Shown: positions 6,772 through 15,598 of the stretch, piece by piece
Position numbering within the stretch: position 1 is the stretch's first letter
Layout of the letters: every line of letters begins with the position of its first letter
Assembly (NCBI GenBank): GCA_052033505.1
Contig: JBPOJN010000019.1
Span: 1 to 20,200 of the forward strand
DNA from: JBPOJN01 sp052033505
Lineage (GTDB): Bacteria; UBA10199; JACPAL01; GCA-016699445
Length of the DNA: 20,200 bases
Reading direction: 5' to 3'
The notes under the pieces: model-generated
Told to the model about the DNA's origin: nothing
The model's database searches: none
The model's input: only the letters and a program-made list of their open reading frames with translations
Translations under genes and position numbers: made by a program

Positions 6772-8622
6772 ATGACCGAAGGAAATCCCCGTGGGACGCG
6801 AGCCCCTGTAATCGACTGGTTCGACCTGCACCCTAGATTCTTCTTGAACGGCGTCGAAATCAACGCCACCCAAGCCCAAAAACTCTCGAAGGGCGGTCTC
6901 CTCGAATGGAACGGCAAGTTCTACATGCTCAAAGACCGCGCCTTGCCCTCGCTCCAAAGGCTCGAACGTTTCTGGGAGACGCTGTCGCTCTCGAAAAACA
7001 AAGAACGCTCGCGGTCCGCGGACGATTCGATCCTGCGCCTGCCGCGCAATCAGACGTTGGAGTTGTTGTTGCTCCGCGCCTCCGGGATTCCGATCCAAGG
7101 CAATGAAGCCTGGACCGCCGTCTGCGATTTTTACGATTCCCTTTCGACCGAACGGCCCGCCTTCGCCCTGCCCGACACGCTGCGCGGCGACATCAAGCCG
7201 TACCAGCAGCACGGCGTCGCGTGGATCTACGATCTCTACCGTTTAGGTTTGGGAGGTATCTTGGCCGACGACATGGGATTGGGAAAAACCCTCCAGACCT
7301 TGGCGTTTTTGGAAAAGCTCAGAGCGACCGGCGAGATGAAGCACGTCTTGATCATTGTGCCGACGTCGCTCACCTACAATTGGATTTCCGAAGGCGAGAA
7401 GTTTGCGCCAGAGTTGCCGCTCAAGATTTTCCAGCCGAAGGAAAAAGACGCGATGACCGCTTTCCTCGGGGCGAATCCGCATGCGGCGGTGATCTGCACA
7501 TACGGGCTCTTGGTCGAGCACGACGAATTTTTCCGCCAATTTCCGTGGAACATCCACGTCTACGACGAAGCGCAGAGTTTAAAAAACATCGCCTCCCAAA
7601 GGACGTACGCGTCGCGCAGCGTGCCCGCGCGCTTCAAGCTCTGTCTGACCGGCACACCGCTCGAAAATCACCTGGGCGAATTATTCTCGCTTCTCGATCT
7701 CGTCGTACCGGGCTGCATGGGCAGCCTCGAGAGCTTCCGCAAGAAATACGTGAACCCGCGCGAGATCCCGGTCGATGAAGTGGAGATTTTGAAGCTAAAG
7801 GTTAAACCTCTCGTGCTCCGTCGCCACAAATCCGAGATTTTGAAAGAATTGCCGCCGAAGATTGAAAGCCGCGTGGCGCTGCCCTTCGAGGAGAAGCAAA
7901 GAAAGATCTACCGCGACATCGCACTCAGCTGGAACGAAAAGGTCAAATCCTCGGTTGCACAGTACGGAGAAGCGCAGAGCCAGATGATGATGTTGACCGC
8001 GCTTTTGCGTTTGCGCCAGGCCTGCTCCGATCCGGCCGCCTTGCCGCAGACGAAGTATCCGTTGGTGCCGCCCAAGATTTCCCTTTTGATCGAGTCATTG
8101 GAGGAGATCGTCGAATCCGGCGAAAGCGCGTTGGTGTTTACGCAATTTTTATCGACCTATCAGCGCATCAAGTCGCAGATGGCCGAGCATAAAATTCCTT
8201 CTTTTGATATTCACGGAGGTTTGTCTCATGCCCAGAGGCAGAAAGCGCTGACGGCGTTTAAAGACCATGCGGGCGGGGCCGTGCTGTTGATGACGCTGAA
8301 AACCGGCGGCGTCGGCTTGAATCTGACGAAAGCGTCCTATGTTTTCCACATCGAGCCGTGGTGGAATCCCGCCGTCGAAAATCAGGCCACCGACCGCACG
8401 CACCGCATGGGACAGACGAATACGGTGCAGGTTTATCGCTACCTCATGCAAGAATCCGTCGAGGAGAAGATCGAGATCCTAAAAAAACGCAAAGAAGACC
8501 GTTTCCAGGCTCTCTTCGGCAAGACCGGTTTGGACGAAGAAACGATTACGGCCTCTCAAACCGCCGCGACCGGATTGTCCCAAGAAGACTTCGAATTCTT
8601 GATCCGCACAGAGATCAAATAA
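6772..8622 (+). CDS. SNF2-family DNA-dependent ATPase/helicase, catalytic half
   Basis: 616 residues from the ATG at 6772. It opens with the linker segment DWFDLHPRFFLNGVEIN, typical of the region just before the motor in bacterial SNF2 proteins. It then has a complete two-lobe motor: Walker A (ADDMGLGKT, about residues 165-173), Ia (IIVPTSLTYNW), Walker B YDEAQ (264-268), III (LTGTPLENHLGELFSLLDL), IV (ALVFTQFLSTYQ), V (LKTGGVGLNLTKA) and VI (NPAVENQATDRTHRMGQ). These proteins use ATP to translocate along duplex DNA and remodel DNA-protein complexes; bacterial relatives are linked to transcription recycling and genome maintenance. The motor is intact. What is odd is that its usual N-terminal part is a separate gene (4924-6687) in the same frame. 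The pair probably forms one transcription unit. Confidence 0.9.
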   Translation: MTEGNPRGTRAPVIDWFDLHPRFFLNGVEINATQAQKLSKGGLLEWNGKFYMLKDRALPSLQRLERFWETLSLSKNKERSRSADDSILRLPRNQTLELLLLRASGIPIQGNEAWTAVCDFYDSLSTERPAFALPDTLRGDIKPYQQHGVAWIYDLYRLGLGGILADDMGLGKTLQTLAFLEKLRATGEMKHVLIIVPTSLTYNWISEGEKFAPELPLKIFQPKEKDAMTAFLGANPHAAVICTYGLLVEHDEFFRQFPWNIHVYDEAQSLKNIASQRTYASRSVPARFKLCLTGTPLENHLGELFSLLDLVVPGCMGSLESFRKKYVNPREIPVDEVEILKLKVKPLVLRRHKSEILKELPPKIESRVALPFEEKQRKIYRDIALSWNEKVKSSVAQYGEAQSQMMMLTALLRLRQACSDPAALPQTKYPLVPPKISLLIESLEEIVESGESALVFTQFLSTYQRIKSQMAEHKIPSFDIHGGLSHAQRQKALTAFKDHAGGAVLLMTLKTGGVGLNLTKASYVFHIEPWWNPAVENQATDRTHRMGQTNTVQVYRYLMQESVEEKIEILKKRKEDRFQALFGKTGLDEETITASQTAATGLSQEDFEFLIRTEIK

Positions 8623-8685
8623 GGGGTTTTTCTTTGTTATTTTGACCTTGAGTATTTCCGGCGCTTTGTTACGAGCGCATTCGAT

Positions 8686-9987
8686 ATGATTCCCGTCATT
8701 CCTCGTTACAGTCGGCCTGAAGTGACCCGTATTTGGGAGCCCGAAAACCGTTTTCGTATTTGGCTCGAGATCGAGCTCTTAGCCGCAGAAGCTTGGGAAA
8801 ATCTGGGGCGGGTACCGAAGGGGACGGTCGCCGGCATCCGTGCGAAAGCTAAATTCAACGTCGACCGCATCGATGAGATCGAAAAGACGGTGAAACACGA
8901 CGTGATCGCTTTTTTGACCAACGTCGCCGAGTCGGTCGGTCCCGAGTCGCGTTTCTTGCATTTGGGACTCACATCCTCCGATGTGCTCGATACCTGTCTG
9001 TCCGTTCAGCTCAAAGAATCCGGCGAAATCATCCGCGATGACCTTCAAAAGCTTCTCATCGTCATCCGTAAAAGGGCGGAAGAGCATAAACTGACCCCGA
9101 CGATTGGCCGCTCGCACGGCATCCATGCCGAGCCGACGACGTTCGGGCTGAAAGTCGCGACGTGGCACGCCGAAATGGCGCGCAACTTAAAACGCATGGA
9201 GACGGCCCTCGAAGAGATTTCGGTGGGGCAGATTTCCGGCGCCGTCGGGACGATGGCTCACTTGGAGCCCGAGATCGAAGCCTACGTCTGCGAAAAATTA
9301 GGACTCAAACCCGACGCGGTATCGACCCAGGTCATCGGACGCGACCGTTATGCGGCTTACTTTTCGGCCTTGGGCCTGATCGCTTCGTCCGCGGAGCGCA
9401 TCGCGACCGAAATCCGCCATCTTCAGAGGACCGAAGTCTTGGAAGCCGAGGAATTCTTCTCAAAGGGCCAAAAAGGCTCGTCCGCCATGCCGCATAAGCG
9501 CAATCCGGTGCTTTCGGAAAACATCTGTGGCATCGCGCGTCTGATCCGTTCGACGGTCACGCCGGCTTTGGAAAACGTCGCCCTTTGGCATGAGCGCGAC
9601 ATCAGTCACTCCTCGGTCGAGCGGGTGATTGCACCGCAAGCGACCGTGCTGACGGATTTCATGTTGGTGCGCCTCGCAGGCTTGATCGATAAGCTCTTGG
9701 TGTATCCAGAAAACATGAAAAAGAATCTCGAGAAAATGGGTAAACTCGTGTTTTCCGAAGGGATTATGCTTAAACTTATCGAGTCGGGACTCACGCGCGA
9801 AGAGGCTTATGCGTTGGTCCAGAGAAACGCCATGAAGGCCTGGGAGCAAGGGGCCGATTTTGAAAAAGAAATCCGGGGCGACGGTGACATTTCGTCGCGG
9901 ATCAAAGCCAAAGACATCGACGACGCGTTCAACCTAAACCATGCGCTTCGAAACGTAGACGCCATCTTTAGAAGGGTATTTTCATGA
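8686..9987 (+). CDS. purB: Adenylosuccinate lyase
   Basis: 433 residues, the usual length for the B. subtilis-type enzyme. It cleaves SAICAR to AICAR and adenylosuccinate to AMP, each with release of fumarate, in cytoplasmic purine synthesis. Superfamily hallmarks are visible: GLTSSD at 94-99, RSHGIHAEPT with the general-acid His144, and the signature loop GSSAMPHKRNP at 264-274, which carries the catalytic serine. It is the first gene of the purine block and overlaps purS by ATGA. The start ATG at 8686 has only a weak GAG upstream; no alternative nearby looks better. Confidence 0.96.
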   Translation: MIPVIPRYSRPEVTRIWEPENRFRIWLEIELLAAEAWENLGRVPKGTVAGIRAKAKFNVDRIDEIEKTVKHDVIAFLTNVAESVGPESRFLHLGLTSSDVLDTCLSVQLKESGEIIRDDLQKLLIVIRKRAEEHKLTPTIGRSHGIHAEPTTFGLKVATWHAEMARNLKRMETALEEISVGQISGAVGTMAHLEPEIEAYVCEKLGLKPDAVSTQVIGRDRYAAYFSALGLIASSAERIATEIRHLQRTEVLEAEEFFSKGQKGSSAMPHKRNPVLSENICGIARLIRSTVTPALENVALWHERDISHSSVERVIAPQATVLTDFMLVRLAGLIDKLLVYPENMKKNLEKMGKLVFSEGIMLKLIESGLTREEAYALVQRNAMKAWEQGADFEKEIRGDGDISSRIKAKDIDDAFNLNHALRNVDAIFRRVFS

Positions 9988-10223
9988 AAGCAAAAGTCTA
10001 CATCACGCTGAAAGCCGGAGTTCTGGATCCTCAGGGTAAGGCGGTTCAGCATGCCCTAGGATCTTTAGGGTTTCCGGAGGTCGAGGACGTGCGGATCGGA
10101 AAATTCATCGAGCTTAAGATCAACGACTCGGACCGTGCCAAAGCCGAAGCCGACGTGAAGCAGATGTGCGAGAAGCTCTTGGCCAACACCGTCATCGAAT
10201 CCTATAGGTACGAACTCGAATGA
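9984..10223 (+). CDS. purS: FGAM synthase subunit PurS
   Basis: 79 residues, the usual size of stand-alone PurS. It begins MKAKVYITLKAGVLDPQGKAV and contains the conserved VRIGKFIEL strand. PurS bridges PurL and PurQ in the three-part phosphoribosylformylglycinamidine synthase and is needed for ammonia transfer. Its start overlaps the purB stop by 4 nt (ATGA) and its stop overlaps the purQ start the same way, so stoichiometric translation by coupling is likely. Stand-alone PurS fits the short PurL (747 aa) that follows. Confidence 0.96.
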   Translation: MKAKVYITLKAGVLDPQGKAVQHALGSLGFPEVEDVRIGKFIELKINDSDRAKAEADVKQMCEKLLANTVIESYRYELE

Positions 10224-10876
10224 AATTCGCCATCCTCGTATTCCCCGGCTCCAACTGCGATTCCGACTCGCATCACGTTGTCACCCGCGTCCTGAAACAA
10301 AAGGCCCAATTTGTCTGGCACAAAGAAGCGAAGCTCCCGAAGGTCGACTGCGTGATCGTTCCGGGCGGTTTTTCTTACGGAGATCACCTGCGCACCGGGG
10401 CCATCGCGCGTTTTTCGCCCGTCATGCAAGAAGTCGTGAAATTTGCGAACAATGGTGGCCGCGTGCTGGGTATCTGCAATGGATTCCAGATTTTGACTGA
10501 AGCCGGGCTGTTGCCGGGCGTACTGATGCGCAATCGCGACCTGAAATTCATCTGCGAGACCGTCTCGCTCGAAGTCGCGAACAACGGCACGCAATTCACG
10601 CGCGCGTATCCGCTGAATTCCAAAGTCCGGATCCCAATCGCACACGGTGAGGGTAATTATTTTGCCGACGAGGAGACGTTGAACCGCCTCGAAGGCGAAG
10701 GCCGCGTGGCGTTCCGCTATGCGCCGGTTAATCCGAACGGATCGCAGCGGAATATAGCCGGCATCGTGAACGAAAAAGGCAACGTCTTAGGCATGATGCC
10801 GCACCCGGAGCGATGCTCCGAAAAAATTCTCAATAACGAAGACGGGCTTAACGTTTTTAAATCCATTCTCTCATGA
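10220..10876 (+). CDS. purQ: FGAM synthase glutaminase subunit PurQ
   Basis: 218-residue class I glutamine amidotransferase. The nucleophile is Cys86 in GICNGFQ, and the dyad His195 and Glu197 lies in MPHPER; PGGFSYGDHLRTGAIA (48-63) is typical of PurQ. It releases ammonia from glutamine for PurL in the conversion of FGAR to FGAM. It overlaps purS and purL by 4 nt each (ATGA). All catalytic residues are present and the length is normal. Confidence 0.97.
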   Translation: MKFAILVFPGSNCDSDSHHVVTRVLKQKAQFVWHKEAKLPKVDCVIVPGGFSYGDHLRTGAIARFSPVMQEVVKFANNGGRVLGICNGFQILTEAGLLPGVLMRNRDLKFICETVSLEVANNGTQFTRAYPLNSKVRIPIAHGEGNYFADEETLNRLEGEGRVAFRYAPVNPNGSQRNIAGIVNEKGNVLGMMPHPERCSEKILNNEDGLNVFKSILS

Positions 10877-13116
10877 TCACACCCGACGTCATTAAACAGC
10901 ATGGGTTCACTCCCGACGAATACCAACGCATCTTGAAAATCATGGGCCGCGAGCCCACGATGGTCGAGTTGGGCGTTTTCTCCGTCATGTGGAGCGAGCA
11001 TTGCTCCTACAAAAGTTCGCGCGTGTACTTGAGGAAGCTTCCCACCAAGGGCAAGCAAGTCATCTGCGGTCCCGGCGAAAACGCTGGCATCGTCGACATC
11101 GGCGACGGACTCGCGGTCATTTTCAAGATGGAATCGCACAACCATCCGTCCATGATCGAACCGTACCAGGGGGCCACGACCGGCGTTGGCGGTATTTTAC
11201 GCGACATCTTCACGATGGGCGCGCGGCCGATCGCTCTCTTGAATTCGCTGCGTTTCGGAAATCCCGAACATCCCAAGACGAAACATCTCGTGAATGGAGT
11301 GGTGGCAGGCATCGCGGGCTACGGCAACTGCATGGGCATTCCGACCGTCGGCGGTGAAGTGTATTTCGACGATTGTTACAACGGGAATATCTTGGTCAAC
11401 GCCATGTGCGTCGGCGTCGTACGTCAGGACCGCATTTTTTACGCGAAGGCCGCGGGCGTCGGAAATCCCGTCATCTACGTCGGGTCGAAAACGGGTCGCG
11501 ACGGCATCCACGGCGCGACGATGGCTTCCGACGTCTTCGACGAAACCTCCGAACAAAAACGTCCGAACGTCCAAGTTGGCGATCCGTTCACCGAAAAGTT
11601 ATTGATGGAAGCCTGCTTGGAACTTTTTCGCGGGAAAGACGTCGTGGGCATCCAAGATATGGGCGCGGCCGGGCTGACCTGTTCTTCGCTAGAAATGGCG
11701 GGGAAGGGCGGTGTCGGTATCGACATGGACCTGGATCAAGTGCCGCTTCGCGAAACCCAGATGACGCCGTATGAGATCATGCTGTCGGAGTCGCAAGAGC
11801 GCATGCTCCTCGTCGGTAAAAAAGGTTCCGAAAAACGCATCCTGAAAATTTTCGATAAATGGGACTTGGACGCCGCCGTCGTCGGCCGCGTCGTGAAGGG
11901 CGATCAGGTCAAGGTTTTCACCGGTAAAGAATTGCACGGCACGATTCCGACCGGTCCCATCACGGATGAGGCGCCTTGCTACACGCGGCCGGTCAAGAAG
12001 CCGAAATATTTGTCGGAGACGAAGAAAGATTTCGACCGCCTCGTGAAGGCTTCGTCGGGCCATCAAGATCCTAACGACATTCTGAAACGCCTGTTGGCCT
12101 CTCCGAATATCGCGAGCAAACATTGGGTTTATCGCCAGTACGATCACATGGTCGGAACGAACACGGCCATCTTGCCGGGATCGGATGCCGCCGTCGTGCG
12201 CATCAAGGATCCGCACACGGAAGGCAAGAAAACGAACAAAGCCCTCGCGATGACGTCCGACTGCAACAGCCGTTACGTGTACTTGAATCCTTATCGTGGC
12301 GCCGCGATTGCGGTTGCTGAAGCCGCGCGCAACATCGCTTGCTCCGGCGGAAAACCGCTCGCGGTCACGGATTGTTTGAACTTCGCAAGCCCGGAAGACC
12401 CTGAAATCGTGTGGCAATTCCGTGAGGCCTTAAGCGGCATGGGCGAGGCCTGCAAAGCCTTGGGCACGCCGATCATTTCCGGCAACGTGAGTTTTTATAA
12501 CCAATCTCCTGAAACCGCGATTTTCCCCACGCCGACGATCGGCATGATCGGTCTGCTCGACGACGTCTCCCAGCACTGCACGCAGTGGTTCAAAGACGAA
12601 GGCGACGTCATCTTTCTTTTGGGTCCCCCGGCGACCTCCCGCGACTTCGGCGGTTCCGAATACCTGAAAATGATGACTGGGAAGATTTTAGGCGACGCCC
12701 CGGCCTTGAACCTAAAAAAAGAAAAAGCCGTCCAAGACGTAACCATACAAGGTATCCGCAAAGGTCTGATCCGTTCCGCTCATGACTGCTCCGAAGGCGG
12801 GCTAGCCGTGGCCTTGGCCGAATCCTGCATGACGGGACCCAAGGCTTTGGGTGCCGAGATCGATTTAGGAAAAGTTTCCGAAGATTCCTTGAAAAATGAG
12901 GCCCTGCTTTTCGCCGAGACTCAGTCGCGCGTCGTCGTCTCGGTCGCGGAAAGACACGTGAAGGCTTTCCAAAAGCTTGCGGCCGCCAAAAAAGTCGCCA
13001 TCAAAAAATTAGGCGTTGTGGCTGGACAAGACTTGCGGATCCAGGGTTTAATCAGCCTTCCCGTCGCGGAATTAAATAGGCTTTGGTCTCAAGGTTTTGA
13101 GAAAGGCGTCCTGTAA
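10873..13116 (+). CDS. purL: FGAM synthase large subunit PurL (short form)
   Basis: 747 residues, the length of the B. subtilis-type PurL that works with PurS and PurQ, not the roughly 1300-residue fused enzyme. Visible family motifs are WSEHCSYKSS (40-49, with the conserved His43), GPGENAG (66-72) and ESHNHPS (87-93), the last at the nucleotide site, followed by TTGVGGILRDIFTMGARP. A second AIRS-type half begins near the DCNSRY segment. It uses ATP and ammonia to convert FGAR to FGAM. Its start overlaps the purQ stop (ATGA), and its TAA is directly followed by the purF ATG. Confidence 0.97.
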   Translation: MITPDVIKQHGFTPDEYQRILKIMGREPTMVELGVFSVMWSEHCSYKSSRVYLRKLPTKGKQVICGPGENAGIVDIGDGLAVIFKMESHNHPSMIEPYQGATTGVGGILRDIFTMGARPIALLNSLRFGNPEHPKTKHLVNGVVAGIAGYGNCMGIPTVGGEVYFDDCYNGNILVNAMCVGVVRQDRIFYAKAAGVGNPVIYVGSKTGRDGIHGATMASDVFDETSEQKRPNVQVGDPFTEKLLMEACLELFRGKDVVGIQDMGAAGLTCSSLEMAGKGGVGIDMDLDQVPLRETQMTPYEIMLSESQERMLLVGKKGSEKRILKIFDKWDLDAAVVGRVVKGDQVKVFTGKELHGTIPTGPITDEAPCYTRPVKKPKYLSETKKDFDRLVKASSGHQDPNDILKRLLASPNIASKHWVYRQYDHMVGTNTAILPGSDAAVVRIKDPHTEGKKTNKALAMTSDCNSRYVYLNPYRGAAIAVAEAARNIACSGGKPLAVTDCLNFASPEDPEIVWQFREALSGMGEACKALGTPIISGNVSFYNQSPETAIFPTPTIGMIGLLDDVSQHCTQWFKDEGDVIFLLGPPATSRDFGGSEYLKMMTGKILGDAPALNLKKEKAVQDVTIQGIRKGLIRSAHDCSEGGLAVALAESCMTGPKALGAEIDLGKVSEDSLKNEALLFAETQSRVVVSVAERHVKAFQKLAAAKKVAIKKLGVVAGQDLRIQGLISLPVAELNRLWSQGFEKGVL

Positions 13117-14493
13117 ATGTGCGGAATCGTCGGCATTTTTAACCATCCGGAAGCGGCCAACCTGGCTTATCTTGGCCTCTATGCCCTGCAGCATCGGGGG
13201 CAGGAGAGTGCCGGCATCGTGTCCTCCGACGGCAAGAATCTCTACAGCCACAAGGACATGGGACATGTCGCTGACATCTTCACGGAAGCGAACCTCCAGA
13301 GGCTTCCGGGCACGCGTGCGATCGGCCACGTCCGGTACTCGACGGCGGGTGAAAGCGCCTTGAAAAATTGCCAGCCGATTTCGGTCGATTATTCGCGCGG
13401 CAATCTCGCCGTGGCCCATAACGGCAATCTCGTGAACGCCCATAAAATCCGCGCCGAGCTCGAGGCCCACGGATCCATTTTCCAGTCCACGATGGACACG
13501 GAAGTCATCGTGCACTTGATTGCCCAGTCCACGAAAAGCTCCCTCATCGAACGCATCGTCGACGGCTTGAAACAAGTCCGTGGCGCCTATTCTTTGGTCT
13601 TCCTGACGGAAACGCGCATGATCGCGGTGCGCGACCCGTTCGGTTGGCGGCCATTGGTGGTCGGCCGCAAGGGTGACTCTTGGGTCGTCGCGAGCGAGAC
13701 CTGCGCGCTCGATCTGATCGAGGCCGATTTCGTACGCGAGATGGAGCCGGGTGAGGTCTTGGTTTTCGACAAGGACGGCATGCACAGCCAGAAACCGTTC
13801 GGTATCCCCCACAAAAAGGCCATGTGCATTTTCGAATTCATTTATTTCGCGCGCCCCGACAGCCATATCTTCGGCCGCGACGTGTATATGATGCGAAAAG
13901 GCTTCGGCCAGCAGCTCGCGCGCGAACACAAGATCGAAGGCGATGTGGTCATTCCGATTCCCGACAGCGGCGTTCCGGCGGCATTGGGATACGCGGAAGA
14001 ATCGGGAATCCCGTTTCAATTGGGATTGATCCGCAATCACTACGTGGGCCGCACGTTCATCGAGCCTAAGGACGCCATCCGGCATTTCGGCGTGAAGATA
14101 AAACTCAATCCCGTCAAAGAACTGATCCGCGATAAAAAAGTCATCGTGGTCGACGACTCCATCGTACGCGGCACGACGTCGAAGAAGATCGTGAAGATGA
14201 TTCGCGACGCCGGCGCGAAGGAAGTCCATATGTTGATCTCTTCGCCGCCGACGACCGACCCGTGTTTCTACGGCATCGATACGCCCAGCAAAGGCGAATT
14301 GATCGCTTCTTCGCATTCCATCGAAGAGATCCGCAAATACATCGGCGCGGATACGCTCGGCTATTTGTCCACGAAGGGCTTGTATTGGTTCGAAAAGAAT
14401 CCCGGCGAATGGTTCTGCGACGCGTGTTTCACCGGCAACTACCCCATCCCCATGGAAGACGGCTCGCGGAAGCTCAAGATCGCGACGCGTTAA
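13117..14493 (+). CDS. purF: Glutamine phosphoribosylpyrophosphate amidotransferase
   Basis: 458 residues. It catalyses the first committed step, PRPP plus glutamine to phosphoribosylamine. The protein begins Met-Cys-Gly-Ile-Val-Gly, so Cys2 becomes the N-terminal nucleophile after methionine removal, with no propeptide. The PRPP loop is VIVVDDSIVRGTTS (342-355). Cys237, Cys383, Cys434 and Cys437 match the four ligands of the [4Fe-4S] cluster of the B. subtilis enzyme, so this is the Fe-S, oxygen-sensitive type. The ATG abuts the purL TAA with no gap, which implies translational coupling. The stop lies 15 nt from that of the convergent hypothetical gene; no terminator hairpin is obvious. Confidence 0.97.
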   Translation: MCGIVGIFNHPEAANLAYLGLYALQHRGQESAGIVSSDGKNLYSHKDMGHVADIFTEANLQRLPGTRAIGHVRYSTAGESALKNCQPISVDYSRGNLAVAHNGNLVNAHKIRAELEAHGSIFQSTMDTEVIVHLIAQSTKSSLIERIVDGLKQVRGAYSLVFLTETRMIAVRDPFGWRPLVVGRKGDSWVVASETCALDLIEADFVREMEPGEVLVFDKDGMHSQKPFGIPHKKAMCIFEFIYFARPDSHIFGRDVYMMRKGFGQQLAREHKIEGDVVIPIPDSGVPAALGYAEESGIPFQLGLIRNHYVGRTFIEPKDAIRHFGVKIKLNPVKELIRDKKVIVVDDSIVRGTTSKKIVKMIRDAGAKEVHMLISSPPTTDPCFYGIDTPSKGELIASSHSIEEIRKYIGADTLGYLSTKGLYWFEKNPGEWFCDACFTGNYPIPMEDGSRKLKIATR

Positions 14494-14508
14494 GCCTCGA
14501 CCTCATTT

Positions 14509-15327
14509 TCACATGTTCCGAATGATTCCCATCGCCGTGTCGTGGCGGGATTTTATGTAATTGCTCGACATTTGCTGAGCCTCGGCTTTGTGCGACATCA
14601 CGTCTTGAAGGAAAGTCTGTAGGAATTGAATCTCCGTGTTTAGATCCGAACTCTGGTTGTTGAGCTTCTGGGCTTCCTGGGCCTGGTCTTGACCTAAGGT
14701 CGCGACTCGATCCCCTAACTGCGAGCGCTGCGCTTGGAGCTCTTTCATGTGATTGAGCAGGTTGCCGGCGATGTCGTTCGCCTGGGAGGTTTCCAAGGCC
14801 GAAAAAAGAAGCATGGCCATGTCGAGATTACCGCCGTTCAAGGCCATCGTGAGGAGGCGTTCGAGCTTCTTCATCTTTTCTTTTGCGGCTTGGCGCGCCT
14901 GAAATTGGTTCTGTTGCGCGGTTTGTTTGTTCGAATCTTCCAGGACTTGGTTCCACTGGGCTTGGATCTGTTCGGCGGGGATGAGTTCATAGTTCAACCC
15001 CTCGGCGAATCCCAAATCCGCACACGACGAATCGGAGATGGAGAGACCGGTCACCGGCGTATGTCCGTTGGTATCAGTTAATTCCTGGCAGCGCGTGGCT
15101 GTTGCGTTGTCCCATGCGACTTCAGGAATATCGCCGTAAGCCGTGGGAGAAGCCGCAAAAGACCGTCCCATCAGTAAATTGCGGTAGCCTTGCCGGTAAA
15201 AATCCGGGGAGGGGCAGGCGGGCCCGTTCGCAATGCTTTCAGGCGTTGCGTTCCAGTCTTCGCTACTAACTTCGACGAGGTGAAGACAGGGGGATTCGTT
15301 GTGGGGCGAGGTGCGTTCGGTATTCAT
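14509..15327 (-). CDS. Hypothetical protein with coiled-coil C-terminus
   Basis: 272 residues from the ATG at 15327-15325, chosen over the TTG at 15339 because GGAGG stands exactly 5 nt upstream. I do not recognise it. Residues 1 to about 110 are low in charge and rich in Ser, Pro, Asn and Thr, with several cysteines, and look unstructured. Residues about 115-272 are almost wholly helical and very rich in Gln, Leu and Met (KEKMKKLERLL, ELQAQRSQLGDRVATLGQ, QKLNNQSSDLNTEIQFLQ), as in coiled coils. The end (SHKAEAQQMSSNYIKSRHD) has the general look of helical secreted proteins such as type III secretion filament or translocator proteins, but no secretion genes are nearby and this is only pattern. 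No signal peptide or membrane segment. It starts inside the preceding ORF. Confidence 0.75.
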   Translation of the reverse strand: MNTERTSPHNESPCLHLVEVSSEDWNATPESIANGPACPSPDFYRQGYRNLLMGRSFAASPTAYGDIPEVAWDNATATRCQELTDTNGHTPVTGLSISDSSCADLGFAEGLNYELIPAEQIQAQWNQVLEDSNKQTAQQNQFQARQAAKEKMKKLERLLTMALNGGNLDMAMLLFSALETSQANDIAGNLLNHMKELQAQRSQLGDRVATLGQDQAQEAQKLNNQSSDLNTEIQFLQTFLQDVMSHKAEAQQMSSNYIKSRHDTAMGIIRNM

Positions 15328-15541
15328 GGTGTCCTCCAAGGTTTTCAGGCGTTGATGTTGGGATGAAAAGAGAGGGGCGCTCTCCGGAACGATAGGTTTT
15401 TTGGATGTGAGACAGAAGTCGCGAGGCTTTTTCTAGTTCTCCGGCGCGAAGAAGTTCGTCGACGCGACGTCTCGCAGGCAGAAGCCACCCCGAGGTTTCT
15501 TTCGGGGTTTCGGAAAAATCTTTTTGTAAGGCCTCACTCAT
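15266..15541 (-). CDS. Possible small protein overlapping the coiled-coil gene
   Basis: 91 residues from the ATG at 15541-15539, in another frame from the gene it precedes. It overlaps that gene's start by 62 nt and contains its GGAGG site. Residues 20-55 (LPARRRVDELLRAGELEKASRLLSHIQKTYRSG) would form a charged amphipathic helix of protein-like composition. The tail after residue 65 is less protein-like and coincides with the overlap. There is no good ribosome site before the ATG. It could be a translationally coupled partner or an upstream leader ORF. The gap it fills would otherwise be 358 nt without a gene. Confidence 0.35.
   Translation of the reverse strand: MSEALQKDFSETPKETSGWLLPARRRVDELLRAGELEKASRLLSHIQKTYRSGERPSLFIPTSTPENLGGHHEYRTHLAPQRIPLSSPRRS
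15333..15337 (-). promoter_or_regulatory. Ribosome binding site of the coiled-coil gene
   Basis: GGAGG on the minus strand, 5 nt before the ATG at 15327-15325. It fixes the start and makes the upstream TTG unlikely. Confidence 0.65.
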
Positions 15542-15598
15542 CGCCAGAGGAGATTGCAAGACGTGCCAGGCCTAAAAGGGGCCGATTTCGACCTTTTT

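Noticed and set aside
8642..8670. Possible purB operon promoter, TTGACC and TTTGTT with a 17-nt spacer
   Set aside because: The -35 matches five of six bases, but the -10 matches only three of six. The short gap could equally be crossed by transcripts from the SNF2 unit.
11689..12417. 242-residue minus-strand ORF opposite purL
   Set aside because: An antisense shadow of a conserved gene, with Arg- and His-heavy composition and no domain.
13072..14316. 414-residue minus-strand ORF opposite purF
   Set aside because: It lies almost wholly antisense to intact purF, is rich in Arg, His and Asp as expected of a mirror of codon-biased DNA, and shows no motif.
14478..14520. Terminator between purF and the convergent hypothetical gene
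   Set aside because: The 15-nt gap and its surroundings contain no stem with a T-tract.
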